From Chlorogloeopsis fritschii PCC 6912 (GTDB lineage Bacteria > Cyanobacteriota > Cyanobacteriia > Cyanobacteriales > Nostocaceae), in NCBI RefSeq assembly GCF_000317285.1, contig NZ_AJLN01000071.1, positions 1 to 48,832 on the forward strand: 48,832 bases of DNA, read 5' to 3'. The translations under genes and the position numbers were made by a program. This document shows, piece by piece, positions 1-8,125 of this stretch. The notes beneath the pieces are model-generated. The model was not told where the DNA came from. It was given only the letters and a program-made list of their open reading frames with translations, and ran no database searches. How positions within the stretch are numbered: the first letter of the stretch is position 1; every line of letters begins with the position of its first letter.

Positions 1-112
1 GAATAGGGGCGTCAGTCGTCAGAAGAAGAATTCTCAAAGCCAGAATTTAGAAGAAATTCTTCATTCTGTAGGCGCGTAGCGACTTCCGCAGGTATTCTGT
101 ATTCTTCTTCAA

Positions 113-2290
113 TTACAGCTTGGGCATAATTTCTGATAATAAATGACCAGGAATTTTTGATAAAGCAAGATTTTGTCCTTTAATTCCTAACTCATTATGA
201 AAAGCGCGAATTGTTTTGACAATATAAGTAAATGTAGTTTGATAAGATTCCTGTTGTTTATTAAGTCCATTTAAGGCTTGTAAATGATTTTCTAATGCTG
301 CTTCCAAATGTTGGGAACGAGAGGCTTTGTCTCCATTTAAATACTGATCTGTTGCTAGTTGATAATGAGCTAATCCTAAATTATTGTGAGTGGCAAATAT
401 ATCAAAACTTAAACTCTCTTCATTCAGTGAATGAGCAAGAGTTGTGCATTCTTCATAAGCTTTGACGCACAGTATTAAGAACTGCTGACGTTCTTCTTTT
501 GTTGTTTGAGGTTGGTTTGCTAACTGCCAATAAGCAGTACCAAGATTATTTTGCGTGGCAGCACAAGCGGCGGGAACATTAGCAGGAGTGCGATATTTTA
601 AAGCTTCTGCGTATGCTTGCACCGCCAGTCGCAAATGTTCTGTTGGATGATCGTACTGTGCTAAATTCCAATGGGCAGTGCCGATGTTGTTTTGAATCAT
701 GCCGTATTTCAACGGTTCTTGCTCCGGATGATAGTAATTTAGGGCAAGACTATAAGCTGCGATCGCTTTGTGCAAGTTTTCCGCCGATTGAGTGTGTTGC
801 GCCAAATGCCAATAAGCAGTACCCAAATTATTCTGGGTGGCAGCGTACTTCAATGGTTCCATATTGTTACGCAAGCGCACTACTTCAGTGTAAGCTGCGA
901 TCGCTAGTTGCCAGTTTTTGACTGGATTCTTAAAGCGTGCTAAATCACCATAAGCTGTGCCTAAATTATTTTGCACGCGAATGTAAGTTTCTGAGTGTGT
1001 TTCGGGCGAAATTAATTTTAAAGCTAACTGATAAAATTCAATTCCCTGCTCGATGTAAGATTGTCCTTCTTCAGAATTGGGTGGTGTGCGGTACAACATC
1101 CAGTACAGTGTTCCCAAATCATTTAAGATATCTGGCACATGAGGTGAAGTCTCATCATATGTAATTGCCTCTTGATATGCCAAAATCGCTACCATCATGT
1201 TTTCTAAGTTTGCCTGCCCTTGCTCGATCCGCAGGCGATATAAGTTCCCCAAGCGATGATAAGCTGCTGCTATTGTCTCTGGTAAAGCTTGTTTTAAGTG
1301 CAATCCATCAATTTCTTCCAAAAGTTGCTGCACTTGCACGCTCTCATCTCGATTTTGAGCGATCGCAGGATCGATATTATTAATTGTGGTTTGGATTAAC
1401 TCCGTTAATTCCTTACTGATGTGCGTCAATTCTGGCTGCGAACGAGTTTCACTAACACTGACTTGATGTGTTTGTTCTTCCTGCGGTGCTTCTGGCATCA
1501 AGATTTCTGATGTACTCACAGGAGTTTCTGGGATTTTTTGTCCGCGATTAACTGGTGATTGTGACTGAAAATCAAAATCTAACTGGGAGAGAGATTCTTC
1601 CAACCCAGATTGATCCAAACTACCTAAATCCAAACTTTTATAACTAGATAAACGTTCTTGTGAACTTCTGTTATTGGTAGTTGGTGTTGGTTCTCCAGCA
1701 AAAACAAACACACCTGTACGGCAACGCCAAAATTGTGGCGCTGACTGTTGGATCGCATATAACCAAGGGCGCGGTACCCACAACAGTAAACTTGATTCTA
1801 AAAAACGGCTTGATTCTGGGCTTGATAAATGCTGTTCGGTTAAACGTAGATAATGTAAAAATAAACGTTGTATTGCGACTGGTTGCCTAGTTAGCTGCTC
1901 AACACCCACAATTTGAAAGCCTGGTATGGGTAAAGATTTTCCAGGACTATCTTTTGATGCTCCTACAATTGGTGGTGGATAATTAAGCAGCCATTGATTG
2001 ATTTGCGCGATGGGGTTAGGATCGCTTAAGTTCAATCGTAAAGTGACTAATCGCGGATAAGCTGGTGTGCTGTCTTCTTGCGCCTCTGAAGGCTGATATA
2101 GTACTTGCCCAACCGGATAAGCCAAAGTTGAATGCAAACGTGCCGCCACTTGATTTCTCAAGTTTAAATCATCACATATTGCTAAAAAAAATTGTCGTCG
2201 CAAGCCAAGACTGAGGGCAAGTTTTAGGCGATTGTATACTTGCCGATTCCATACAAATTTATCTGAATGTGTTGTTTCATTCACGCTCAT
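113..2290 (-). CDS. Tetratricopeptide-repeat protein with N-terminal ATPase-like domain
   Basis: The 725-residue product has three parts. Residues about 1-200 form a globular domain with hydrophobic strands and a segment near 170-200 (LLLWVPRPWLYAI, then FVFAGEP) that looks like the core of a NTPase fold, but I see no Walker A motif. Residues 200-300 are a Ser/Gln/Glu-rich linker. Residues about 340-705 carry repeated TPR-like helices with recurring 'NNLGTAYWxLA' and 'AIAAY' motifs, so the protein probably works as a scaffold for protein-protein contact. The start at 2290 begins the conserved-looking N-terminus and no upstream partner gene lies on this strand. The TPR assignment is secure; partners and process are unknown. 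Confidence 0.85.
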   Translation of the reverse strand: MSVNETTHSDKFVWNRQVYNRLKLALSLGLRRQFFLAICDDLNLRNQVAARLHSTLAYPVGQVLYQPSEAQEDSTPAYPRLVTLRLNLSDPNPIAQINQWLLNYPPPIVGASKDSPGKSLPIPGFQIVGVEQLTRQPVAIQRLFLHYLRLTEQHLSSPESSRFLESSLLLWVPRPWLYAIQQSAPQFWRCRTGVFVFAGEPTPTTNNRSSQERLSSYKSLDLGSLDQSGLEESLSQLDFDFQSQSPVNRGQKIPETPVSTSEILMPEAPQEEQTHQVSVSETRSQPELTHISKELTELIQTTINNIDPAIAQNRDESVQVQQLLEEIDGLHLKQALPETIAAAYHRLGNLYRLRIEQGQANLENMMVAILAYQEAITYDETSPHVPDILNDLGTLYWMLYRTPPNSEEGQSYIEQGIEFYQLALKLISPETHSETYIRVQNNLGTAYGDLARFKNPVKNWQLAIAAYTEVVRLRNNMEPLKYAATQNNLGTAYWHLAQHTQSAENLHKAIAAYSLALNYYHPEQEPLKYGMIQNNIGTAHWNLAQYDHPTEHLRLAVQAYAEALKYRTPANVPAACAATQNNLGTAYWQLANQPQTTKEERQQFLILCVKAYEECTTLAHSLNEESLSFDIFATHNNLGLAHYQLATDQYLNGDKASRSQHLEAALENHLQALNGLNKQQESYQTTFTYIVKTIRAFHNELGIKGQNLALSKIPGHLLSEIMPKL

Positions 2291-2550
2291 GGCGGCTAAA
2301 GAGCCAAAATTCAGTGTAATTTCCCTTTAGGGACATATACAAGCGGCTTGTAAATCTGATTTTGACTAAGATTTGTAAATATATTGTGATTTTACTCAGG
2401 ATAAATCAATTGTTTTAGGTATAAATTCAAAAGTATAAAAATATACTTTTCTATATCTTTAATTGTAACAAATAAAAAACCAGGTTCCGATAGAATTTGG
2501 AACCTGACAGGAGATATCTAAAGTCAATTAATTTATTAATACAATTTTTA

Positions 2551-2730
2551 TTAACTGAGATTGGAAACAGAGAAGGCAACGAAAACTAAACCACCCACCA
2601 GAACCATTGCGGCAATTCCCAAAAATATATAATTGCGCTTTTGCTGTTGAGTAGGAGGTTCTGCTTGATAAACTTTGGGTTCACGCGCAAAATTATTTAA
2701 ACGGCCGCCTTCTTCAGTCGTATAGGGCAT
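2551..2730 (-). CDS. psb34: Photosystem II assembly protein Psb34 (Ssl1498 family)
   Basis: This 59-residue protein begins MPYTTEEGGRLNNFAREPKV, the signature N-terminus of the cyanobacterial Ssl1498/Psb34 family. A single membrane span follows at about residues 34-54 (YIFLGIAAMVLVGGLVFVAF) and a short tail ends the protein. Family knowledge: Psb34 binds PSII assembly intermediates, in particular around attachment of the CP47 module, in the thylakoid membrane. Length and topology match the family. The gene stands alone between the TPR gene and thiO-thiG, on the same strand, with about 235 bp of repeat-rich spacer upstream. The identification rests on recalled family sequence. Confidence 0.85.
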   Translation of the reverse strand: MPYTTEEGGRLNNFAREPKVYQAEPPTQQQKRNYIFLGIAAMVLVGGLVFVAFSVSNLS

Positions 2731-2819
2731 GAATTATTTCCTTACTCTTCTCGTTTTTTTAATGTTACATAAATGCAATATATGCTCTTACTTATCGAGA
2801 TAATTCGTTACAAAAGTTT

Positions 2820-2963
2820 AGGGACTAGAGGCTAGGGGCTAGAAGGGGACAAGGGGACAAGGAGAGGATATGGCTGGAGGCGGCAGCCCACAAAACCTCG
2901 TTACCAGGTTGAACGAGAAATCTAAAATCCCCACTACCTAATCCCTAGTCCCTAGTCCCTAGC
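2820..2963. repeat. Heptamer short tandem repeats in inverted arrangement
   Basis: The spacer holds runs built on the heptamer GGGRCTA (GGGACTAGAGGCTAGGGGCTA at the left) and its complement at the right (TCCCTAG repeated about three times near 2940-2962). Between them is a partial copy of the CTCGTTACCAGGTT palindrome that is complete at 18400-18428. The opposite orientation of the two runs would allow a large stem downstream of the thiG stop codon. This is the STRR style of repeat known from heterocystous cyanobacteria. No termination function is shown. Confidence 0.65.
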
Positions 2964-2965
2964 CT

Positions 2966-4324
2966 TTAATTCGTGACTGTTCCTGTCATGGGTGAAGAGG
3001 GGCTGGCATAGTCTTTTGTTGGCATTCTACCAGCAAGATATGCTAAACGACCTGCGATCGCTGCCATATTCATTGCGCGTGCCATGACGGGTGGGTTTTT
3101 GGCTAAGGCGATCGCGCTATTAATCAACAATGCATCTGCGCCCATTTCCATTGCTTGGGCTGCTTCAGATGGCGCTCCAATGCCAGCGTCTACCACTACG
3201 GGTACATTTGCATTTTCGATGATGATTTGAATGTTAGCGGCGGTTTTTAGCCCTTGCCCAGAACCGATGGGTGCTGCTAAGGGCATGACGGTAGCGCAAC
3301 CTACTTCTTCTAAATGCTTTGCCAGTATGGGATCGGCGTTGATGTAGGGTAAAACAGCAAAGCCTTCTTTGACTAGCTGTTCTGCTGCTTGGAGAGTGCC
3401 AATCGGATCTGGCAGTAAATATTTAGAATCAGGAATAACCTCTAACTTAACAAAATTATTATCTTCCTGTCCAAGCAGTTTCGCCATTTCCCTTCCCAAA
3501 CGGGCTACACGAATTGCCTCTTCTGCTGTTTTGCATCCAGCAGTATTAGGTAACATCCAAATTTTAGTCCAATCTAGTGCTTCGGCTAAACCTTCATGTC
3601 CGGGAGCATTGGTTTGCACGCGTCTAACGGCAACGGTAACAATTTGACAGCCGCTCTCTACGACACTTTGCTGCATTTCCTCAATACTGCGATATTTGCC
3701 CGTTCCTGTCATTAAGCGAGAGGTAAAAGATTTGCCAGCGATGACAAGTGGTGAATCTTGAATGGGGAGTACAGAGGCAACTTGCTGTAATGGTGAGTGA
3801 GGAGTAGAGAGTGTAAGCATTTGGCTGGGGGTAGATGACTGAGTCTGAAAGCGCGAATAGTGGAAGTGAGAAAGAAGGGAATCGGATTTTTGTTCCCAAA
3901 TCAAATCGGCTATCAATGCTGCCGTGATGGGTGCGAGAAGAATACCATTACGATAATGCCCAGTAGCCAGAGTTAAATTTTTACAGTTACTACTCCCCAG
4001 TATCGGTAATTCGTCAGGAGTAGCAGGGCGAAATCCCCACCATAATTCCTCAATCGGATAATGCTGAATTTGGGGATATAGCCGAATTGCTTGTTGTAAT
4101 AAGGTTTGAATTCCTATGGGCGTATTGTAGGGGGTAAAGCCAACATCCTCTACGGTAGCTCCAATCATGATCCGGCGATCGCGTCTGGGCACAATATAAA
4201 TTTCATTACCAAACAAAATACGTGACAAAGGCAATTCTGTCACAAATTCTGGCACTCGCACGCTCAACATTTGCCCTTTTTTTTGGGCGCACGGGTAGGG
4301 GGAATAATTGGTTTGACCAAGCAC
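2966..4324 (-). CDS. thiG: ThiO C-terminal part fused to thiazole synthase ThiG (downstream of frameshift)
   Basis: This frame holds the C-terminal third of the FAD-dependent glycine oxidase ThiO (about residues 15-150; '[11 protein letters not shown]', '[14 protein letters not shown]', '[14 protein letters not shown]') followed by full ThiG from about residue 190 ('[19 protein letters not shown]', '[16 protein letters not shown]', '[31 protein letters not shown]'). ThiG builds the thiazole phosphate of thiamine from DXP, dehydroglycine and ThiS-thiocarboxylate. ThiO supplies dehydroglycine, so the cyanobacterial fusion joins two successive steps. The apparent Met start of this frame is an artefact: real coding continuity comes from the ThiO frame ending near 4275. 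Either slippage makes the fusion or ThiG needs its own initiation. Confidence 0.9.
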   Translation of the reverse strand: MLGQTNYSPYPCAQKKGQMLSVRVPEFVTELPLSRILFGNEIYIVPRRDRRIMIGATVEDVGFTPYNTPIGIQTLLQQAIRLYPQIQHYPIEELWWGFRPATPDELPILGSSNCKNLTLATGHYRNGILLAPITAALIADLIWEQKSDSLLSHFHYSRFQTQSSTPSQMLTLSTPHSPLQQVASVLPIQDSPLVIAGKSFTSRLMTGTGKYRSIEEMQQSVVESGCQIVTVAVRRVQTNAPGHEGLAEALDWTKIWMLPNTAGCKTAEEAIRVARLGREMAKLLGQEDNNFVKLEVIPDSKYLLPDPIGTLQAAEQLVKEGFAVLPYINADPILAKHLEEVGCATVMPLAAPIGSGQGLKTAANIQIIIENANVPVVVDAGIGAPSEAAQAMEMGADALLINSAIALAKNPPVMARAMNMAAIAGRLAYLAGRMPTKDYASPSSPMTGTVTN

Positions 4325-4973
4325 CTGTGGCTAAGATATAATGTTCGGCACGCAAAACTCCAGCATTAGTTTGTACACCCACAACCTGTCCCTGCTGCTG
4401 CTGAAGTCCTTCTACTGTAGTTCCTTCTTTCAACTCAACACCCAAAGATTGTGCTGCACTCAGTAGAGCTTTTGCTAGAGCACGATTATCGACTTGAGCA
4501 TCTTCGGGATACCACCAACCACCGATTACTTCTTCACCCAATCCTGATTGATATTGGTTAATAGTTTCTTTGTCTAGCCAATAGGCAGGAGAGGAGGAGT
4601 GAGGGAATGGGAGAGTAGGGGATGAGGAGAAATTGTTATTTTTCCCCCCCTTTCCCTGTCTCCCTTTCTCCCCCTCTTCTTCCAAGGCTGGTGTTAAAAT
4701 TCCACAAGGCCAGTAACCAGTATTCAAGCCAGTAATTTGTTCTAGTTTTTGTGTCCAGTTAGCATAAATAGAACGCGATCGCCAACACAACTCCTGCATT
4801 GCTGTATTAGTTATCTTTTCGGCATCTGGTGCTAACATTCCAGCAGCAGCATGAGTGGCGGCAGAGTGGAAGTCGCGACTTAAGACGCTGACTGTTGCTC
4901 CGCGCAGTTTCATTTCAATAGCGATGGCTAAACCTATAATGCCGCCACCAATAATCAAAACATCTTTATTCAT
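4206..4973 (-). CDS. thiO: Glycine oxidase ThiO, N-terminal part (upstream of frameshift)
   Basis: The protein starts [20 protein letters not shown], a GxGxxG Rossmann motif for FAD, followed by '[11 protein letters not shown]' and '[20 protein letters not shown]' typical of the DAO/ThiO family. It oxidises glycine to dehydroglycine for thiazole synthesis. At the A8 run (4277-4284 on the plus strand, read as AAAAAAAA) the frame diverges and ends after about 30 unrelated residues (GFAD-fold ends, then RANVERAS...). Removing one A gives [14 protein letters not shown], which joins the next frame perfectly. Residues about 100-130 are a low-complexity Glu/Gly/Lys then Ser/Pro stretch from a purine/pyrimidine-rich insert (about 4585-4690) that is not part of the usual ThiO fold. 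Confidence 0.88.
   Translation of the reverse strand: MNKDVLIIGGGIIGLAIAIEMKLRGATVSVLSRDFHSAATHAAAGMLAPDAEKITNTAMQELCWRSRSIYANWTQKLEQITGLNTGYWPCGILTPALEEEGEKGRQGKGGKNNNFSSSPTLPFPHSSSPAYWLDKETINQYQSGLGEEVIGGWWYPEDAQVDNRALAKALLSAAQSLGVELKEGTTVEGLQQQQGQVVGVQTNAGVLRAEHYILATGAWSNQLFPLPVRPKKRANVERASARICDRIAFVTYFVW
4277..4284 (-). other. A8 homopolymer at the thiO-thiG frame junction
   Basis: On the coding (minus) strand the sequence reads CGCCCA, eight A, GGGCAAATG. With seven A the ThiO and ThiG halves form one frame of about 668 codons; with eight they do not. Possible explanations are a sequencing or assembly error in a homopolymer, a true frameshift mutation, or transcriptional slippage that restores some fusion protein. 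Confidence 0.85.
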
Positions 4974-5204
4974 TATTCAATAGTTAATAGTCAAGAGTTA
5001 GTAGGGGTGATGAAATTTCTTGTGTCAGTGGTAAGGCAAACATAATTATCTCGTTCAAAGCACCCACAAAAGAGTTAAGTAGTCAAGAATCAATAGTTAC
5101 GGTTTTTGACTGCTGACTATGGACTGTTGACTAAATAACTCCTAACTCCTAACTCATCACTCATAGCAGGTAACTCATAAGTGCTAACCAATAACTGGCA
5201 AGCG

Positions 5205-5552
5205 TTACCACAAAGCTGGAATTGGTTCGTTGCTTTGATTTGTAGTGTTTGATTGAGTGTCGTCTGTGGTGCTAATTGAGTCAGTTGTGTTTTGAGCAGT
5301 TGTAGTTTCAGTTACTGTGTCATCAGCAGTATTATTCTGTAACTCCCTACTCCCAGTGTTGTTTTCAGAAGCAGTACCAGCCGCTGTACTATTAACATTA
5401 ATATTGGCGGGCAGAACTCGCGAGGTTTTACCTCCATTTCCCGGAGCTTGAGCAGTGTTTTGTCCGCCCATTGGAAAGTTAATACCCAGCAAAGTACCTA
5501 GCAATATTGCTAAACCTCCAGCCATCAAAATTAATGGTGTCCATCTACCCAT
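5205..5552 (-). CDS. Small membrane-anchored Asn/Thr/Ser-rich protein
   Basis: The 115-residue product starts MGRWTPLILMAGGLAILLGTLLG, a single hydrophobic segment at about residues 6-24 with no clear signal-peptidase site, so it is probably an N-terminal anchor. The rest is low-complexity, rich in N, T, S, Q and D, with no recognisable domain and no cysteines. It would sit on the periplasmic or lumenal face. A purine-rich ribosome site (GGAGAAAAAC) lies just upstream of the ATG at 5552. I do not recognise the family; cyanobacteria often carry such single-span low-complexity proteins. It stands between thiO-thiG and a ferredoxin pseudogene on the same strand. Confidence 0.6.
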   Translation of the reverse strand: MGRWTPLILMAGGLAILLGTLLGINFPMGGQNTAQAPGNGGKTSRVLPANINVNSTAAGTASENNTGSRELQNNTADDTVTETTTAQNTTDSISTTDDTQSNTTNQSNEPIPALW

Positions 5553-5599
5553 GTTGTTTTTCTCCTTTTAGTATCCAGACTAATTAAGAACCTACGCTC

Positions 5600-5903
5600 C
5601 AAACATCCATCAAACTTTGTAATCAAGTGGCAAATTACTTATAACCTGAGTTTGATAGTCTCAACACAGGTTTATTGTAGGAGAATGAGGAGGTGGGGAG
5701 CGCCGCTTTTGCCAGCGCCAATATGTTGTTTTCTTTTGCTTGACTTTTGAGTCAAACTGCGTACAACAACTGCTAATTCCCTGATAGTTAATTACCTTAG
5801 CACCGCTATTGTAGAGGTCAATACTATTTTGCAGCAAAATTTTCTTCACATTGGCTCCGCGCAAGCACTCAATTTTATTTCCTTGAGCTAGTATCTTGAG
5901 CAT
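5600..5903 (-). pseudogene. Decayed 2Fe-2S ferredoxin-like gene
   Basis: The reading frame starts MLKILAQGNKIECLRGANVKK and continues LLQNSIDLYNSGAKVINYQG, closely matching small cyanobacterial plant-type 2Fe-2S ferredoxin-like proteins. The usual cluster motif (C-x4-C-G-T-C, then a later C) is ruined: the first Cys is Tyr (INYQG), the CGTC element reads CCTQ, and the late Cys of the 'CQTQV' motif is Tyr. After HSPTINLC a stop codon interrupts the frame at about 5661, yet recognisable coding remnants (YQTQV, then KFDG in a shifted frame) continue to about 5605. The gene therefore looks dead. It diverges from cimA 73 bp away. Confidence 0.7.
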
Positions 5904-5976
5904 CTTGGATGACTAAACTGGCTGTTTTTTAGGTATTGACACATAGTCTTAAAGTTATCTTTCAAGTCACAGTTTT

Positions 5977-7593
5977 ATGACCGGAAATTCTTCGCCCCAA
6001 CTTTGGATCTACGACACCACTTTACGAGATGGCACTCAGCGTGAAGGCTTATCGGTATCGATTGAAGATAAGTTACGCATCGCCAGAAGGCTGGATCAAC
6101 TGGGTATTCCTTTCATAGAAGGTGGTTGGCCTGGGGCAAATCCCAAAGATGTACAATTTTTTTGGCAGTTGCAAGAAGAACCACTCCAGCAAGCTGAAGT
6201 TGTAGCTTTTTGCTCGACTCGCCGTCCTCATAAAATTGCAGCATCCGAACCAATGCTGCAAGCAATCCTTGCTGCTGGTACCCATTGGGTAACAATATTT
6301 GGTAAGTCTTGGGATTTACACGTGACAGAAGGACTCAAGACTACTTTAGCAGAAAATTTGGCGATGATCCGCGATACTATCGAGTATTTACGTGCTCAAG
6401 GACGTCGCATTATCTACGATGCAGAACACTGGTTTGATGGTTACAAGCACAACCCCAGTTATGCTCTTCAGACTTTAGAGACAGCGATCGCTGCTGGTGC
6501 TGAGTGGTTAGTTTTATGTGATACCAATGGCGGCACATTGCCCCATGAAATTATGCAAATAGTTACAGATGTCATCAAGACTACTTCCAGCGATATTCAA
6601 ATCGGAATTCACACTCACAATGATTCTGATACGGCTGTTGCCAACGCTCTCGCAGCCGTGATGGCAGGAGCAAACATGGTACAAGGTACGATGAATGGAT
6701 ACGGCGAACGCTGCGGCAATGCCAATCTTTGTTCGTTAATTCCCAACTTACAGGTGAAACTTGGTTATAAATGTATAGAAGATAACCAACTTCTGCAACT
6801 AACTGAAACCAGCCGCTTTGTCAGTGAGGTTGTCAATCTTGCCCCTGATGAACACGCGCCATTTGTCGGCAGATCGGCGTTTGCTCACAAAGGTGGCATA
6901 CACGTATCAGCGGTGGAACGCAACCCCCTGACTTACGAACACATTCAACCAGAACAGGTAGGAAACCGCCGTCGCATTGTCATTTCCGAACAGTCTGGAG
7001 TCAGTAATGTTTTAGCGAAAGCCCGCTGTTTTGGAATTCAATTAGACAAGCACAACCCAACGACGCAGCGAATTCTCGAACGTTTAAAGGAATTGGAAAG
7101 TGAAGGATACCAATTTGAAGCGGCTGAAGCAAGTTTTGAGTTGTTAATGCGCCAAGCCTTAGGTAACCGTCAGCAATTTTTTGAAATCAAAGGTTTTCAG
7201 GTTCACTGTGACTTGGTGCAGGAAGAAGAAACTACAAGTTCTCTTGCCACAGTCAAAGTCGCTGTCAATGGTAAGGATATTTTAGAAGCAGCCGAAGGAA
7301 ACGGCCCGGTTGCAGCTTTGGATGCAGCTTTACGCAAAGCTTTGGTGAATTTTTATCCCCAAATCGCTAGTTTTGAACTAACAGATTACAAAGTGCGAAT
7401 TCTCAACGGGCATACGGGCACATCAGCAAAAACCCGCGTTATGGTTGAGTCTGGCAATAGCCACCAACGTTGGACGACTGTTGGGGTTTCCACAAATATT
7501 CTGGCGGCTTCCTATCAAGCAGTAGTGGAAGGACTAGAATACGGTTTGTTGCTACATTCACAAGCTGAAGCGATTGTGAGGGCGTCAAGTTAA
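5977..7593 (+). CDS. cimA: (R)-citramalate synthase CimA
   Basis: The 538-residue product has the HMGL-like catalytic barrel of the LeuA/CimA family: IYDTTLRDGTQREG at residues 11-24 (metal-binding Asp and catalytic Arg), 'FIEGGWPGANPKD', metal-binding HTHND near 213, and 'GTMNGYGERCGNANL'. The C-terminal region from about 400 matches the LeuA-type allosteric/dimer domain. The enzyme condenses acetyl-CoA with pyruvate to citramalate, starting the threonine-independent isoleucine route. The 'GGWPGANPKD' segment and length about 535 fit the long CimA type rather than 2-isopropylmalate synthase. The gene is single and convergent with the small minus-strand gene downstream. Confidence 0.92.
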   Translation: MTGNSSPQLWIYDTTLRDGTQREGLSVSIEDKLRIARRLDQLGIPFIEGGWPGANPKDVQFFWQLQEEPLQQAEVVAFCSTRRPHKIAASEPMLQAILAAGTHWVTIFGKSWDLHVTEGLKTTLAENLAMIRDTIEYLRAQGRRIIYDAEHWFDGYKHNPSYALQTLETAIAAGAEWLVLCDTNGGTLPHEIMQIVTDVIKTTSSDIQIGIHTHNDSDTAVANALAAVMAGANMVQGTMNGYGERCGNANLCSLIPNLQVKLGYKCIEDNQLLQLTETSRFVSEVVNLAPDEHAPFVGRSAFAHKGGIHVSAVERNPLTYEHIQPEQVGNRRRIVISEQSGVSNVLAKARCFGIQLDKHNPTTQRILERLKELESEGYQFEAAEASFELLMRQALGNRQQFFEIKGFQVHCDLVQEEETTSSLATVKVAVNGKDILEAAEGNGPVAALDAALRKALVNFYPQIASFELTDYKVRILNGHTGTSAKTRVMVESGNSHQRWTTVGVSTNILAASYQAVVEGLEYGLLLHSQAEAIVRASS

Positions 7594-7737
7594 AATTTAA
7601 CCTGTAAAGTGCCAATCCCAGATACGTATTATGATTTATACTCCCACACCACAAAGGGTGATTGGCAACTTTTGCTAATTTGGAACTACTTTACGGCACG
7701 GTGGCAAAACAATCTTAATCTTGATGCCGTGCCTTAA

Positions 7738-7980
7738 TTAAGCACTTTCAGAGAAACTTTTCCAGGCTTGAGCTACGACTTGACTGAGCCAACGCCGTTG
7801 TTGCTGATCCAGCACGCTATCTTCAGCTAATACTTGAGCGGTTAATTCGTCTAAGGATTGCCCTTGAGCGCGGACAATTTTGACTACACCAGCGATCGCC
7901 CTGGCAACTAATTCTTCATCTATTGGCTTTTGCCGTAAGGCAATGATTTCTTGAGTGCTATCTGGGATGGGATAATTCAT
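7738..7980 (-). CDS. Small helical protein of unknown function
   Basis: The 80-residue product (MNYPIPDSTQEIIALRQKPI...) is predominantly helical and charged, with 'ELVARAIAGVVKIVRAQGQSLDELTAQVLAED' followed by 'QQRRWLSQVVAQAWKSF'. It has no membrane span, cysteine or known catalytic motif. The alternating hydrophobic pattern and tidy codon use suggest a real gene, and I have the impression of similar small proteins in other cyanobacteria, but I cannot name a family. It converges with cimA. A GGCACGG/CCGTGCC inverted repeat (7695-7733) in the shared spacer could end transcription in either direction. Confidence 0.6.
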   Translation of the reverse strand: MNYPIPDSTQEIIALRQKPIDEELVARAIAGVVKIVRAQGQSLDELTAQVLAEDSVLDQQQRRWLSQVVAQAWKSFSESA

Positions 7981-8125
7981 GGCGGAAGTTTATTGAAAAA
8001 AAATGAACAGTGATTTTGACAAACTTTTAAAATTTCTTTACTGAATTTTCATTCAAGAATTAGGGCGCATTTTATCGCAAATTGGCTCTCTTTTTAATCT
8101 GTCTGAGTGAATATCTTTGTCGGAG

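Noticed and set aside
2966-4324. Independent 452-aa protein starting at the Met at 4324
   Set aside because: Its first residues before the A8 run do not match ThiO, while the upstream frame does up to exactly that run; the start is an artefact of the frameshift.
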